DNA from: a virus
Virus record (IMG/VR): IMGVR_UViG_3300027899_000012
Location: 1 to 64,000 of that record
Strand: one strand, 5' to 3'
Length of the DNA stretch: 64,000 nucleotides
Shown: positions 35,841 through 42,315 of the stretch, piece after piece
Numbering within the stretch: the first letter of the stretch is position 1
Layout of the letters: the number at the start of each line of letters is the position of its first letter
The notes under the pieces: model-generated
Told to the model about the DNA's origin: nothing
Seen by the model: the letters and a program-made list of their open reading frames with translations, nothing else
The model's database searches: none
Program-made: the position numbers and the translations under genes

Positions 35841-36596
35841 CTAGGTCGGCGGCAACGCGCGCCCCTCCCCGGCCTTCGCGATCTTGCACGCTCCGCACTC
35901 GCAGCCTTCGGGGTCGCACAGGTCATGGCCGCAGTCCGTGCAAAGGGTGTTGGTGTAGGGTTGTACGAGATTGCAACACGCGCACGTTTGAATGCTCGGC
36001 TCGGTGATGCTCACCGGCTTTCGCTCGCGCGAAATCCACACGTGAGCACACTCACCGTTGCTGCACACCAAGTCTCTGCTTTGCCCCTTGTAGCAAGCGG
36101 TGCCCTTGAAGCAAATCGGACACGGAAACCCGGGTATTGCTTCGCGAACGTCGTCTGACCAGCCTCCGCTGTCTGCCCAACCTACGCTCTTTTCGTCCAC
36201 GCAGAACGCTCCCCATTGCTTGCACAACGCGCACTGCACCTCGCATCCCAGATCCGTGGACGAGCACGACCGGACCGTTGCGTAGTCGGGCTCGTGCCTG
36301 CAGCGCGATTTTTCCAGGCGCCGGCAGGTTGAGCAGTCGCAATCCGCCGGATCGCCCAGTTCCACGCGAGCGGGCAGCGCCTCCAATCCTTCCAGCATGG
36401 CTCGCTCGATTACCGTGGGCCAGTCGTTCTCGCTTTCGCTGTCGAGCAACTCGATCAACGCCTCGACGGTCCTGCATTCGAGCAATGCTTTCCGTGCTCG
36501 TTCCGCAAGCTCAGCACGAGGCGTCGTCGAGCGTGCGTGCATCACAACCGTGTAGGGAACGTGGAGTACGGCCATGCCGTGGGCATTGAATCGCAT
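35841..36596 (-). CDS. Multi-zinc-finger protein
   Basis: 251 residues from ATG 36596 (TGATG coupling). At least eight CxxC-type pairs lie between about 95 and 240: CDCSTC, CALC, CPIC, CACC, CTDC, CECGAC and others. The last 50 residues (CACC...LCTDCGHDLCDPEGCECGAC) form a dense Cys cluster. Probably several zinc ribbons; nucleic-acid or protein binding cannot be told apart. Confidence 0.55.
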   Translation of the reverse strand: MRFNAHGMAVLHVPYTVVMHARSTTPRAELAERARKALLECRTVEALIELLDSESENDWPTVIERAMLEGLEALPARVELGDPADCDCSTCRRLEKSRCRHEPDYATVRSCSSTDLGCEVQCALCKQWGAFCVDEKSVGWADSGGWSDDVREAIPGFPCPICFKGTACYKGQSRDLVCSNGECAHVWISRERKPVSITEPSIQTCACCNLVQPYTNTLCTDCGHDLCDPEGCECGACKIAKAGEGRALPPT

Positions 36597-36997
36597 CACG
36601 CACCTTCCTTCGGAACGATCGACAGCGAGTCGATCACGCATTCCACAACCTGTTGTGCCCATGAGCCGTGCCCACGCTTCACGTCCATCTTGCAGACGCG
36701 ATCCGGGATCGCTCCCCTTCCCCAATGCCGATCCCACACGATCTCTACGATGTACTGGCGCACCGGCGTCCAACCTGCCCTTGCAGCGCGGTCCAGGGCG
36801 ATGTCCAGCGTCGGACCGTACCCGAAGGCGCCGCCTCCTTCCTTGCCGCAAGCGATGCTCACCTTCCACTTGGGTTGCGGAATGGGCTCGTTCTCGGGAT
36901 AGTCGGGAGCGCCCTCCCGGAGCTTGGCCAGGGTCATGGCCGGAAGCGGGGGAACGTCAGAGAGGCGAGATAGTTCGTGAGCCTTCAGGGCAATCAT
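36596..36997 (-). CDS. Hypothetical protein behind leader hairpin
   Basis: 133 residues. ATG 36997 lies 17 bases after a GTG-loop hairpin, preferred to an upstream GTG that would read through the hairpin. C-terminal alpha/beta domain with GGGAFGYGPTLDIALDRAAR. Function unknown. Confidence 0.5.
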   Translation of the reverse strand: MIALKAHELSRLSDVPPLPAMTLAKLREGAPDYPENEPIPQPKWKVSIACGKEGGGAFGYGPTLDIALDRAARAGWTPVRQYIVEIVWDRHWGRGAIPDRVCKMDVKRGHGSWAQQVVECVIDSLSIVPKEGA

Positions 36998-37014
36998 CGT
37001 TGCAGTCGCTTTCT

Positions 37015-37029
37015 GCACGCCACGCGTGC
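37015..37029 (-). promoter_or_regulatory. GTG-triloop leader hairpin
   Basis: Minus strand GCACGC-GTG-GCGTGC followed by AGAAAGC, ending 17 bases before ATG 36997. Confidence 0.7.
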
Positions 37030-37103
37030 GTTCCGTCACTGGCAGCGCTCGCCGGTTTAACCCGACCAGCGCACGTGCAGGTTAACCGCTGCACCGGGAT
37101 CGA

Positions 37104-37409
37104 TCACTCGATGACTTGATCCTCCAGCGGGGCGAGATCGTCGGGCAAGTCCTCATCCTGGGAGAGCAACCACCGCGCAGCTTCTTGCGGTGATACCCAC
37201 TCCGCATGCGGCAGGGTGCCTTGCCACTGGCTCGTGCACTCCAGCCAGTATCGACCCTTTCGCGACCGGTGAAGCTTCTGGTGCGTGAACTGGCTACCCG
37301 TGGCACGGCTCACGTGGTTGTTGCCGTTCCAACGTGTGCCTTCAGTCCAGGACTGCGTTGCATTCGCAGTGTCCACAACCGTCCCATCTTCCATTCGGTA
37401 TCTGCTCAT
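37104..37409 (-). CDS. Small hypothetical protein
   Basis: 101 residues from ATG 37409 after GGAGG (7-base gap). Contains KLHRSRKGRYWLECTSQW, a strand pattern I have seen in phage-type small proteins but cannot name. Acidic C-terminus. A looser hairpin lies just upstream. Confidence 0.5.
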   Translation of the reverse strand: MSRYRMEDGTVVDTANATQSWTEGTRWNGNNHVSRATGSQFTHQKLHRSRKGRYWLECTSQWQGTLPHAEWVSPQEAARWLLSQDEDLPDDLAPLEDQVIE

Positions 37410-37421
37410 CGGTAAACCTCC

Positions 37422-37436
37422 TGCGCACGTGGCGCA
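37422..37436 (-). promoter_or_regulatory. Leader hairpin, divergent member
   Basis: TGCGC-CACGT-GCGCA, 5-bp stem with 5-base loop, 12 bases before ATG 37409. It resembles the GTG-loop family in position but lacks the triloop and has a standard GGAGG instead of AGAAAGC. Confidence 0.4.
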
Positions 37437-37460
37437 TTTGTGTTTTCGTTGACGGGCAAT

Positions 37461-37937
37461 TCAGTCGTCGCCTTCGTCTCCTTCCTCGTCGTTCTCTTCG
37501 TCTGCGTCGGCGGCCCCTTGGTTGTCCGGGTCGTTGGCGTCCTGGTGTTCCTTCTCGACCGTGGGCCAGTCCGTCTGCTTGACGGAAAGGGCCAGGGCAG
37601 CGTTGAAAATCGCCTCGGTGCCAGCGTGCAGTCGCGCCGCGAGAATCAGGCCCATGAACGCCAAGTCCTCGTTTCCTTCAGACTCATCGTCGGCCGCATT
37701 CGCAATCTCGCACGCAACGTCAAACGCTTCGTCGGCCGTGAAGCTGGAAAGCGGAGTCACAGGCGCGGGCCGTCGCCCGTCGCCTCGTTCCGATCTCCTA
37801 CCTCCGCCGCCCCTTCGATGTCCTCGCATTTTATCCTCCACACGTACAGGTTTGTTTCGCAAGTCGTAGACCTTGACGCCTGCTGATCGCAAGGCTTCGA
37901 GCGCACGAGCTTCCCTTCTCTTGGGACAGCCGGCCAC
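37461..37937 (-). CDS. Hypothetical protein, acidic tail
   Basis: 158 residues from GTG 37937, 2 bases after the upstream stop; ATG 37829 is an alternative that would drop a basic N-terminal segment. Arg/Gly-rich residues 37-55, a helical core and a strongly acidic tail (DADEENDEEGDEGDD). The charge layout is typical of nucleic-acid-associated or chaperone-like small proteins, but no family is recognised. Confidence 0.45.
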   Translation of the reverse strand: MAGCPKRREARALEALRSAGVKVYDLRNKPVRVEDKMRGHRRGGGGRRSERGDGRRPAPVTPLSSFTADEAFDVACEIANAADDESEGNEDLAFMGLILAARLHAGTEAIFNAALALSVKQTDWPTVEKEHQDANDPDNQGAADADEENDEEGDEGDD

Positions 37938-37939
37938 GG

Positions 37940-39076
37940 CTAGAATTCCCCCTGCCCGATGTTCTTGACGGCTGCGGCGTAGGCTTCAACCAAGGTCGTG
38001 CCCTTGCCCTTGCCGATCGGCGTGGATTTGTCCGCGATCGTGGTCGAGTAGATCGTGACCCACGCCTGCCCGTTCTTGCCATGACCGGCCGAAAGCGACC
38101 ATTTGTGCAGGTCGGCTTCGATCAACGGGTTCCCGATCGGAGCGGCCTCGACGGGGGCCGGGGTTGCGGGTGCAGTTGCCTTGGTTGTCGTTGTCTCGCT
38201 CATGGGTTGCTCGGCTTTCTCGCACGCCACGCGTGCGGTTTCGTTCGCGGGCACCTCGCCCGCAGGTTGGATTGCCACAATGGGGTAGGGGTGCGAGGCA
38301 ATGTGCTCCTCGACGGATTCAAAATGCCGCCCGACCGTGCGGTCAGCGGTGAAGCTCACCGTGGGATAGCTGTGCCAGGGTTGATCGATGGTCATGGGTA
38401 CGCGCAAGCGTCCCTTGCCGCCGTGCCACGTGAACGTCAGGCGAGGCGCGCGACCGTTCCATCCCAGGTTCCAATCGATCCGGACGGTCCAATCGCGGCA
38501 CCGGAGCGAATCCAGGGTGCGAACGACGCTCCGGAGCTTCAACGCGTCCGCGTACCAGCAATGATCCTCGAAATCCACGCGTAGGTTTGTTCTGCCCTTG
38601 CAGGATGCGAGAATGAGCGCCTTGAACGGTACGCGCTCCAGGATCGCGGTCCAGTCATCGTGGATCATGCTCGCCTGCAGATGCGACCGGGCCGCGCAAA
38701 CGGTGGGGTGGTCGTTCGGAACTGCCTCGCCCCTTTCGTCGGCTCTCCGTGCGCCACCTTTGACGCTTCCCAGGAACATGCCCGCGAGCTTCGCGTCGTC
38801 GATCGCTTGGATCTGCTCTCGCAAACCGTCGGCGCCGGTGTGCCACCAGTACGCGAAGGCGTCCAGGCTCGCAATCATGGCGTCGCGAATCTCGAACGTG
38901 TCGGCGCCTTCCTTCGGAGCGTCCGCGATTCGGTACTCTTCATCGTTCGCCTTGACGATCCTCTTTGCCATCTTGACGATCGGAACCAGCATGGCCTCGA
39001 ATTCGTGGCGCGTGCACGGGGGAACGGGTTCGGGCGTTGCTTCGCTTGCTTCCACGTCAACGGGTTGGCAACTCAT
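37940..39076 (-). CDS. Hypothetical protein, apparent gene fusion
   Basis: 378 residues from ATG 39076 (ATGA). Residues 1-280 are an unrecognised alpha/beta domain. At codons about 284-296 the reading frame passes through a perfect GTG-loop leader hairpin plus AGAAAGC, and a new ATG (38203) follows 17 bases later, beginning an 87-residue domain (PLIEADLHKWSLSAGHGKNG). Elsewhere this leader always marks a separate gene, so the two were probably separate or the second is also started internally. Confidence 0.55.
   Translation of the reverse strand: MSCQPVDVEASEATPEPVPPCTRHEFEAMLVPIVKMAKRIVKANDEEYRIADAPKEGADTFEIRDAMIASLDAFAYWWHTGADGLREQIQAIDDAKLAGMFLGSVKGGARRADERGEAVPNDHPTVCAARSHLQASMIHDDWTAILERVPFKALILASCKGRTNLRVDFEDHCWYADALKLRSVVRTLDSLRCRDWTVRIDWNLGWNGRAPRLTFTWHGGKGRLRVPMTIDQPWHSYPTVSFTADRTVGRHFESVEEHIASHPYPIVAIQPAGEVPANETARVACEKAEQPMSETTTTKATAPATPAPVEAAPIGNPLIEADLHKWSLSAGHGKNGQAWVTIYSTTIADKSTPIGKGKGTTLVEAYAAAVKNIGQGEF
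38221..38237 (-). promoter_or_regulatory. GTG-triloop leader hairpin embedded in ORF
   Basis: Minus strand CGCACGC-GTG-GCGTGCG followed by AGAAAGC, 17 bases before an internal in-frame ATG (38203). Same sequence as the copy at 33683-33699. Confidence 0.65.
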
Positions 39077-39291
39077 GGCGCATACCTCACGCATCGGATC
39101 TGGAATTCCGCGGCCGCCCCTCCGCCGCCCGTGTACGTTTCACCGGGCTCCAAGCGTTGGATCGCGTCCAGGACTTCCGCGAGGTACGTGTCAGCCTGGA
39201 CGTCGTTCGTCGCGCGCCACTGATCGAGCGTAAACAGGGCCGGAAAGGCATCGCCTGTTTCCGGGTCTAGTTCCTGGTAAAGCTTTGTCAT
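39073..39291 (-). CDS. Small hypothetical protein
   Basis: 72 residues from ATG 39291 (TGATG). Contains TLDQWRATNDVQADTYLAEV and a Gly-rich GETYTGGGGAAAEFQIR. Coupled to the zinc-ribbon gene upstream and the fusion gene downstream. Confidence 0.45.
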   Translation of the reverse strand: MTKLYQELDPETGDAFPALFTLDQWRATNDVQADTYLAEVLDAIQRLEPGETYTGGGGAAAEFQIRCVRYAP

Positions 39292-39515
39292 CACGCCACC
39301 AGCCCGATCCGTCGCTCGTACGCAAGGCACGCCGCGCACGTAACGACCGGGTTGGCTGTTCCCGCGTCCAGGACACGCCAGGACCGCGGCACGTAGGCGA
39401 CCCACCCGTGGACCCGGACCACGCGCCCGCAACCATCGCAGGCCACAACCACGGGCCAGCGCGATGCGTTCGGGGTCCGCTCGCCGGGCTGGACCTTGAC
39501 GGCTCGGCTACTCAC
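39291..39515 (-). CDS. Small zinc-ribbon protein
   Basis: 74 residues from GTG 39515, which overlaps the upstream stop (GTGA). CDGCGR (about 25-30) and CAACLA (about 60-65) form a single probable zinc ribbon. Function unknown. Confidence 0.5.
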   Translation of the reverse strand: MSSRAVKVQPGERTPNASRWPVVVACDGCGRVVRVHGWVAYVPRSWRVLDAGTANPVVTCAACLAYERRIGLVA

Positions 39516-39766
39516 GACACGCCCCCAGGGCTCGGGAAGGACACGCCTTCGACAACCACGGACCCGGGGGGCGGGGTTCCGTCGCGCATGGCGCGCGCGG
39601 CGTTCGTCGCGGCTTCGAGCACGGCCACGGGATCGGCTCCGATGGCTTGGGCCACCTGGACAAGGCAATGCGTGAGCGCTGCCATGACGTCCGCCGGACC
39701 ATCGTCGGGGCCGGTCATGACGTTAACCATAATCGGGGGGGAACTGGGATCGTTCTGGCTGGACAT
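39512..39766 (-). CDS. Small hypothetical protein, first of operon
   Basis: 84 residues from ATG 39766, 8 bases after GGAGG and 14 after a GTG-loop hairpin. It is the first gene behind the clear promoter at 39828-39856. Helical core ALTHCLVQVAQAIGADPVAVLEA; Pro/Gly-rich ends. No family recognised. Confidence 0.5.
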   Translation of the reverse strand: MSSQNDPSSPPIMVNVMTGPDDGPADVMAALTHCLVQVAQAIGADPVAVLEAATNAARAMRDGTPPPGSVVVEGVSFPSPGGVS

Positions 39767-39780
39767 GGTTTCTACCTCCG

Positions 39781-39797
39781 GGATCGACACTCGATCC
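39781..39797 (-). promoter_or_regulatory. GTG-triloop leader hairpin
   Basis: Minus strand GGATCGA-GTG-TCGATCC, 7-bp perfect stem, 14 bases before ATG 39766. Here a canonical GGAGG replaces the AGAAAGC element. Confidence 0.7.
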
Positions 39798-39827
39798 GTC
39801 CGGGCGAACTGCCCGGGTGCAAGGTGG

Positions 39828-39856
39828 ATGGTACGTTGCAAGGTCGTAACAGTCAA
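39828..39856 (-). promoter_or_regulatory. Sigma70-like promoter of small-gene operon
   Basis: Minus strand TTGACT (39856-39851), 17 bases, TACCAT (39833-39828). Predicted start near 39821 gives a leader of about 55 bases with two hairpins. The spacer coincides with one copy of an 18-base repeat that could be an operator. Confidence 0.65.
39834..39851 (+). repeat. 18-base repeat, copy 1 (operator candidate)
   Basis: CGTTGCAAGGTCGTAACA, 17 of 18 identical to 39967-39984. Contains the imperfect dyad GTTGC-N6-GTAAC and fills the -35/-10 spacer of the operon promoter, the right place for a repressor site. Confidence 0.6.
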
Positions 39857-39966
39857 GGGGCGATCGCACCTAACCCTGCGCTTTTCTTGCGAAAACGTGT
39901 ACGTGTTTGCAGGGTGCTTCGCTCGTGCGTAACACGCGCACGTGTCCGGAAGGGTGGGGTGCGGAG

Positions 39967-39984
39967 CGTTGCAAGGTCGCAACA
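39967..39984 (+). repeat. 18-base repeat, copy 2
   Basis: CGTTGCAAGGTCGCAACA with a perfect GTTGC-N6-GCAAC dyad, 133 bases from copy 1. Two spaced copies would suit a looping or cooperative repressor. Confidence 0.6.
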
Positions 39985-40089
39985 ACTTGCGCGCCATGGT
40001 CGCCGCGGTCGGAACGGGCGATCGGGTAGGGGGCGAAACATTGCGCGAAGCGTGCTGCGGCATGGCGGCGATCCCTGGGATGGCGGGAA

Positions 40090-40113
40090 GGGGGAACCCC
40101 GAAGGGTTCCCCC
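40090..40113 (-). terminator. Strong hairpin, probable terminator
   Basis: Minus strand GGGGGAACCC-TTCG-GGGTTCCCCC: 10-bp perfect stem with a UUCG tetraloop, starting 9 bases after the stop of the 499-residue gene. Downstream bases are TTCCC rather than a U-run. It separates the ATPase operon from the next promoter. Confidence 0.7.
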
Positions 40114-40122
40114 GGTGGACCG

Positions 40123-41622
40123 TCAGCCGGCGGCCGGCGGGGTGGAGCCCGATCCGTTGCCTTCGGCAACGGGAGCGCGCGCCTTGAATTTACGCGGCCC
40201 GGCCTTGCCCACGCCAAGGGTTCGGAGCGCTTCGCGCGCCCCGTCAAGCTTTGCGGCGATGGCATCGCGAGCGGTTCCAGACTCCCGGACCGCTTGCCAG
40301 TCCGCAACCCCGTCCAGGGTCGCCTTGATTTGTGCAGCCACGGCCGCGAGCGCCGTATCGTTTGTGACGTCCTTGGCGGCGAGATCCTTGAGCCATCCCT
40401 GAAGGCTCGCGATACGGACGTCGCGGAACGCCTTCCGCTTGCCATCCTCGCCCGGTCGCAGCAGGGCGGTTAGTTCATCGAGCATGGTGCCCGCTTGCAC
40501 GCGTGCGGCCGCCCGGATTTCGGCCCACGCTTCGCGCTGCTGTACTTTCATCGCTTCTGCATTTCGGGCCGCCATGGCCGTGTCCAGCCGCTTTGAACCC
40601 GTGAGATCCACCCATGTCGTGCTCGCCGTGTAGGACGCAACCGCGACCGATCGCGGCACGTAATCGGACGCGCGCCATACTCCCGGCAGTTCACGGATCC
40701 CGGTCATGGGATCGAGCCGTTCAACGACGTCCCGATCGTCGATGACAGCCTGATCGTAAACGTTGCCCAGCGCTTGCACCAGGGCAGGGCGGGTGCTGGT
40801 GATATAGTCGGCGGCGAGCGCTTCAACGCGATCCATCAAGGCGATCGGCACGGGATAGATCCCGCGCAGCTGGGAAGGCAACGCAACGGACCGGATCGCG
40901 AGCCGGAACGAATTGTCAGCGGCTTCGATGCTCGCATGCTCCGGGCAAGCGCTCAGAAGCTTGACGGTCGTTTTTGTGGACTTTTTACCCTTACCGCTTG
41001 CCGCCGGATCGGCCGGCGCTTGCGCGTCAAGGCTCGTTACCCGCACGCGATCCGTGATATCGCGGCCCACGCCAAGGCGGCCGAAATCCGCGCGGAACCA
41101 TACGACGTTCTTAAACGGATCCGTGATTTCCTTCGGCGCTTCTGCAAGGGCAGCGCGGAGCGCGGCATCCTCCGCCGTTTCACCGGTTGGGCCTTCGGCG
41201 GGGGGGGGCGCATCGCTGGACGGCTCCGCCGTCGCTTCGCTGGCAGCGGCCGCCACGGCCGCCGCGCCTTCGGCCTGTACCTCGATCGGGTTGCTCGCAA
41301 CCCGGGCTGGCAAGGGTTCGGGCTCCGGGTCCGCTTCGGGTTGCGCGACCGGTTCGACCGGTTCGCCTACCGCGATCGATTCGAGCCATCCCACGATCGC
41401 GATCCGAGCATCCGCCCGGGTCCCCTTCGGCAGCGCTCCGAGCAACGCGGCCGCCGCGCCGAACACGGGCAGCGCGGCCGTTGGCATCGTAGCGGCTTCG
41501 CGCTCGATTTCTGCCACGATTTCGGCGCGCTTCGATCCGCCGTCGAAAGTCGCAAGCAACGCATTGGACAGAACCGCATATTGATCAGAGGTGAGGGAGT
41601 AACGGGTTGTGCTGGTATTCAT
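40123..41622 (-). CDS. Ala-rich protein of ATPase module
   Basis: 499 residues. ATG 41622 follows a GTG-loop hairpin and AGAAAGC by 17 bases. A low-complexity Ala/Pro/Glu segment (about 95-155) separates a helical N-terminus from a core with DPFKNVVWFRADFGRLGVGR and a helical C-terminus (about 380-470). It ends the operon of the Ycf46-like ATPase, so it is probably the substrate or structural partner of that ATPase. A DUF3150-type protein is possible but I cannot confirm it. Confidence 0.5.
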   Translation of the reverse strand: MNTSTTRYSLTSDQYAVLSNALLATFDGGSKRAEIVAEIEREAATMPTAALPVFGAAAALLGALPKGTRADARIAIVGWLESIAVGEPVEPVAQPEADPEPEPLPARVASNPIEVQAEGAAAVAAAASEATAEPSSDAPPPAEGPTGETAEDAALRAALAEAPKEITDPFKNVVWFRADFGRLGVGRDITDRVRVTSLDAQAPADPAASGKGKKSTKTTVKLLSACPEHASIEAADNSFRLAIRSVALPSQLRGIYPVPIALMDRVEALAADYITSTRPALVQALGNVYDQAVIDDRDVVERLDPMTGIRELPGVWRASDYVPRSVAVASYTASTTWVDLTGSKRLDTAMAARNAEAMKVQQREAWAEIRAAARVQAGTMLDELTALLRPGEDGKRKAFRDVRIASLQGWLKDLAAKDVTNDTALAAVAAQIKATLDGVADWQAVRESGTARDAIAAKLDGAREALRTLGVGKAGPRKFKARAPVAEGNGSGSTPPAAG

Positions 41623-41639
41623 GGCTTCGTCTGCTTTCT

Positions 41640-41656
41640 GCCCGGACACTCCGGGC
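41640..41656 (-). promoter_or_regulatory. GTG-triloop leader hairpin
   Basis: Minus strand GCCCGGA-GTG-TCCGGGC then AGAAAGC, 17 bases before ATG 41622. Confidence 0.7.
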
Positions 41657-41666
41657 GTTTGTGGGC

Positions 41667-41918
41667 CTATTGCTTGATCCGTTCGGGTTGCTTGGCTTGC
41701 TCGCGTACCATGCCCTTGACCACGCGAGCGGAGCTTTCGATCGTCACGTTCGCCGCTCGCGCAAATGCCGCGATCGCGTCCGCCACGGTCGAATGCGACG
41801 TCTGCATTTTTCCGGTCACGATCTTGATCACCCCAGACGGGGCGATCGTGATTTCGAGCGTATCCGTTGCCACGGTTTCACCGTTCGGGCCGTGTGAATG
41901 ATTGGAATTGCCGCACAT
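41667..41918 (-). CDS. DUF2997-like small protein
   Basis: 83 residues. TLEITIAPSGVIKIVTGKMQ (about 20-39) followed by a helix (STVADAIAAFARAANV) matches the shape of DUF2997: a beta hairpin with a conserved Gly and then one helix. The Cys usually seen at the start of the helix is absent. It lies between a DUF1257-like and an Ala-rich gene in the ATPase operon; DUF2997 and DUF1257 genes commonly accompany Ycf46-type ATPases. Function of the family is unknown. Confidence 0.5.
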   Translation of the reverse strand: MCGNSNHSHGPNGETVATDTLEITIAPSGVIKIVTGKMQTSHSTVADAIAAFARAANVTIESSARVVKGMVREQAKQPERIKQ

Positions 41919-41926
41919 GGTTGCAC

Positions 41927-42313
41927 CTACCTCCGGAACGTGAGCTTAACCGCCCCGTCGCTTTGTTTCACCGTGCTCGTATGCTTGAATCCGAACCGTT
42001 TGAGCGACACTTGGGCCGCCTTTGTGCCGTACGCCTGTCGGATCTCGCCGGTCATGCGCTCGACGTCCGCTTCCGTCCCTTCCTCGATCCGGATCCGCGA
42101 TCCGGACTGCCGAACGTTCAACGTTGACGTCCCCTTGCGAGCTACCAGCAAATCGCTGGCCAGCTTGACGTTCCGAGCATGGCCCCGAACGATCGCCCCT
42201 TCCTGGTACAGGGTGACGGTCCAACCGTCGCTTTCGAGCGCTTGCGCCAGCATGGCGCGATCCATCCCGTCCAGGTTGAGCCTGGAAGTCGTGTACTTTG
42301 TATCGCATGGCAT
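41927..42313 (-). CDS. DUF1257/Ycf35-like protein
   Basis: 128 residues from ATG 42313, 2 bases after the ATPase stop. The N-terminal LDGMDRAMLAQALESDGWTV and C-terminal RFGFKHTSTVKQSDGAVKL match the Ycf35/DUF1257 layout (LxxLVxALexLGwxV ... GFxvxeexxqxDGxixL), with the MTGEIRQAYGTKAA helix between. Assignment is by pattern. With the ATPase before and the DUF2997-like gene after, the conserved trio supports it. Confidence 0.55.
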   Translation of the reverse strand: MPCDTKYTTSRLNLDGMDRAMLAQALESDGWTVTLYQEGAIVRGHARNVKLASDLLVARKGTSTLNVRQSGSRIRIEEGTEADVERMTGEIRQAYGTKAAQVSLKRFGFKHTSTVKQSDGAVKLTFRR

Positions 42314-42315
42314 GA

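Larger units (their letters stand above)
39767..40122. other. 356-base intergenic control region
   Basis: Contains, in minus-strand order, a strong hairpin after the upstream gene, an 18-base repeat in two copies (39967-39984 and 39834-39851), a sigma70-like promoter and two leader hairpins (CCGGGC/GCCCGG at about 39803-39819 and the GTG-loop stem). A 551-base open frame crosses it but has no RBS and is unlikely to be coding here. Confidence 0.6.

Noticed and set aside
39770-40063. N-terminal extension of the 84-residue gene through the control region
   Set aside because: It would cross the promoter, the repeat and both leader hairpins; GGAGG is placed for ATG 39766.
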